Origin: Monomorium pharaonis
Lineage: Eukaryota; Arthropoda; Insecta; Hymenoptera; Formicidae
DNA: 64,000 nt
Reading direction: 5' to 3'
NCBI RefSeq assembly: GCF_013373865.1
Contig: NC_050469.1
Span: 31,439,046 to 31,503,045, forward strand
Part shown: piece after piece, positions 63,311 to 64,000 of the stretch
Layout: each line of letters starts with the position of its first letter
How positions within the stretch are numbered: the stretch's first letter is position 1
Made by a program: the position numbers and the translations under genes
Notes under the pieces: generated by a model
Seen by the model: the letters and a program-made list of their open reading frames with translations, nothing else
Told to the model about the DNA's origin: nothing
Databases searched by the model: none

Positions 63311-64000
63311 TTATTATTTTCTTTTATTTTTATTTTTAATTTTAATTTTAATTTTAATTTTAATTTTAATTTAATTTTAATTTTAATTTTAATTTAATTT
63401 AATTTAATTTTATTTTATTTTATTTTAATTTAATTTAATTTAATTTAATTTTAATTTTATTTTTATTTTATTTTATTTTATTTTATTTTATTTTAATTTT
63501 AATTTTTTTTTTTTTTATTTTATTTATTTATTTTATTTTATTTTATTTTATTTTTCTTTTATTTTAATTTTAATTTTAATTTTAATTTTAATTTTCCTTT
63601 TCCTTTTAATTTTAATTTTCCTTTTAATTTTCCTTTTAATTTTCCTTTTCTTTTCTTTTAATTTTCCTTTTATTTTCTTTTAATTTTAATTTTAATTTTC
63701 TTTTAATTTTAATTTTCCTTTTCCTTTTAATTTTAATTTTTAATTTTAATTTTAATTTAATTTTATTTTATTTTCCTTTTAATTTTAATTTTAATTTTTT
63801 TATTTTCTTTTATTTTATTTATTTATTTATTTATTTCTTTATTTATTTATTTATTTATTTTATTTTATTTTTTTTTTATTTATTTCTTTATTTATTTATT
63901 TATTTATTTCTTTTATTTTATTTTCTTTTATTTCTTTCTTTTTATTTATTTATTTATTTATTTAATTTTAATTTAATTTAATTTAATTTAATTTTAAAAA
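63310..64000. repeat. T/A simple-repeat block at the right edge
   Basis: About 690 bp of TTTTAA, TTTTA, TTTA and TTTTCC units with almost no G on the plus strand. It changes unit composition several times and continues beyond the window. Confidence 0.95.

Overview
This window looks like intronic and intergenic nuclear DNA from an insect, most likely a hymenopteran and plausibly an ant. The DNA is very AT-rich with isolated GC/CpG-rich islands. Genes are split by GT/AG introns, and microsatellites, Helitrons and MITEs are abundant. The gene set is animal: a gustatory receptor, a NHLH/HLH4C-type bHLH factor, a class B peptide-hormone GPCR and a GH20 hexosaminidase of the fused-lobes type. No bacterial or viral genes were seen. 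The order-level guess rests on base composition and protein resemblance only.

Layout. (1) 1.0-1.7 kb, minus strand: two 5' exons of a gustatory-receptor gene that runs off the left edge. A Harbinger-like MITE lies at 2.5 kb. (2) 6.0-7.0 kb, minus: a complete two-exon bHLH gene (HLH4C/NHLH), rebuilt across a 635-bp intron. (3) 8-16 kb: no recognised gene; two exon-like islands, a Helitron with an internal minisatellite (12.5-13.3 kb) and a foldback MITE (13.7 kb). (4) 16.5-21.0 kb, minus: a nine-exon class B GPCR closest to the parathyroid-hormone-receptor type. All splice phases agree (504 codons plus stop) and all six ectodomain cysteines are present. One intron holds two adjacent hairpins. 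(5) 24.4-29.5 kb: a 4-kb minisatellite of an 11-bp unit with higher-order structure, which produces giant meaningless ORFs. It is flanked by sequence with weak Helitron-like ends. (6) 34.3-42.0 kb, minus: a beta-N-acetylhexosaminidase (fdl type) whose four shared exons can be joined to either of two N-termini, a membrane-anchor exon pair or a secretory signal-peptide exon. A second Helitron copy sits in one of its introns. (7) 42-64 kb: no protein gene recognised. It holds several TA-flanked MITEs, one hosting a nested hAT-like element with a perfect 8-bp target duplication, a ~390-bp inverted repeat, a CpG-rich island at 47.5-48.7 kb, a probable non-coding minus-strand exon at 62.0 kb, and a T/A-rich simple-repeat block at the right edge.

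All four recognised genes are on the minus strand, but they show no operon-like or pathway link. The window is best read as four independent loci separated by repeat-rich DNA. Exon calls were made by reading splice sites and checking reading-frame phase by hand; no database search was possible.
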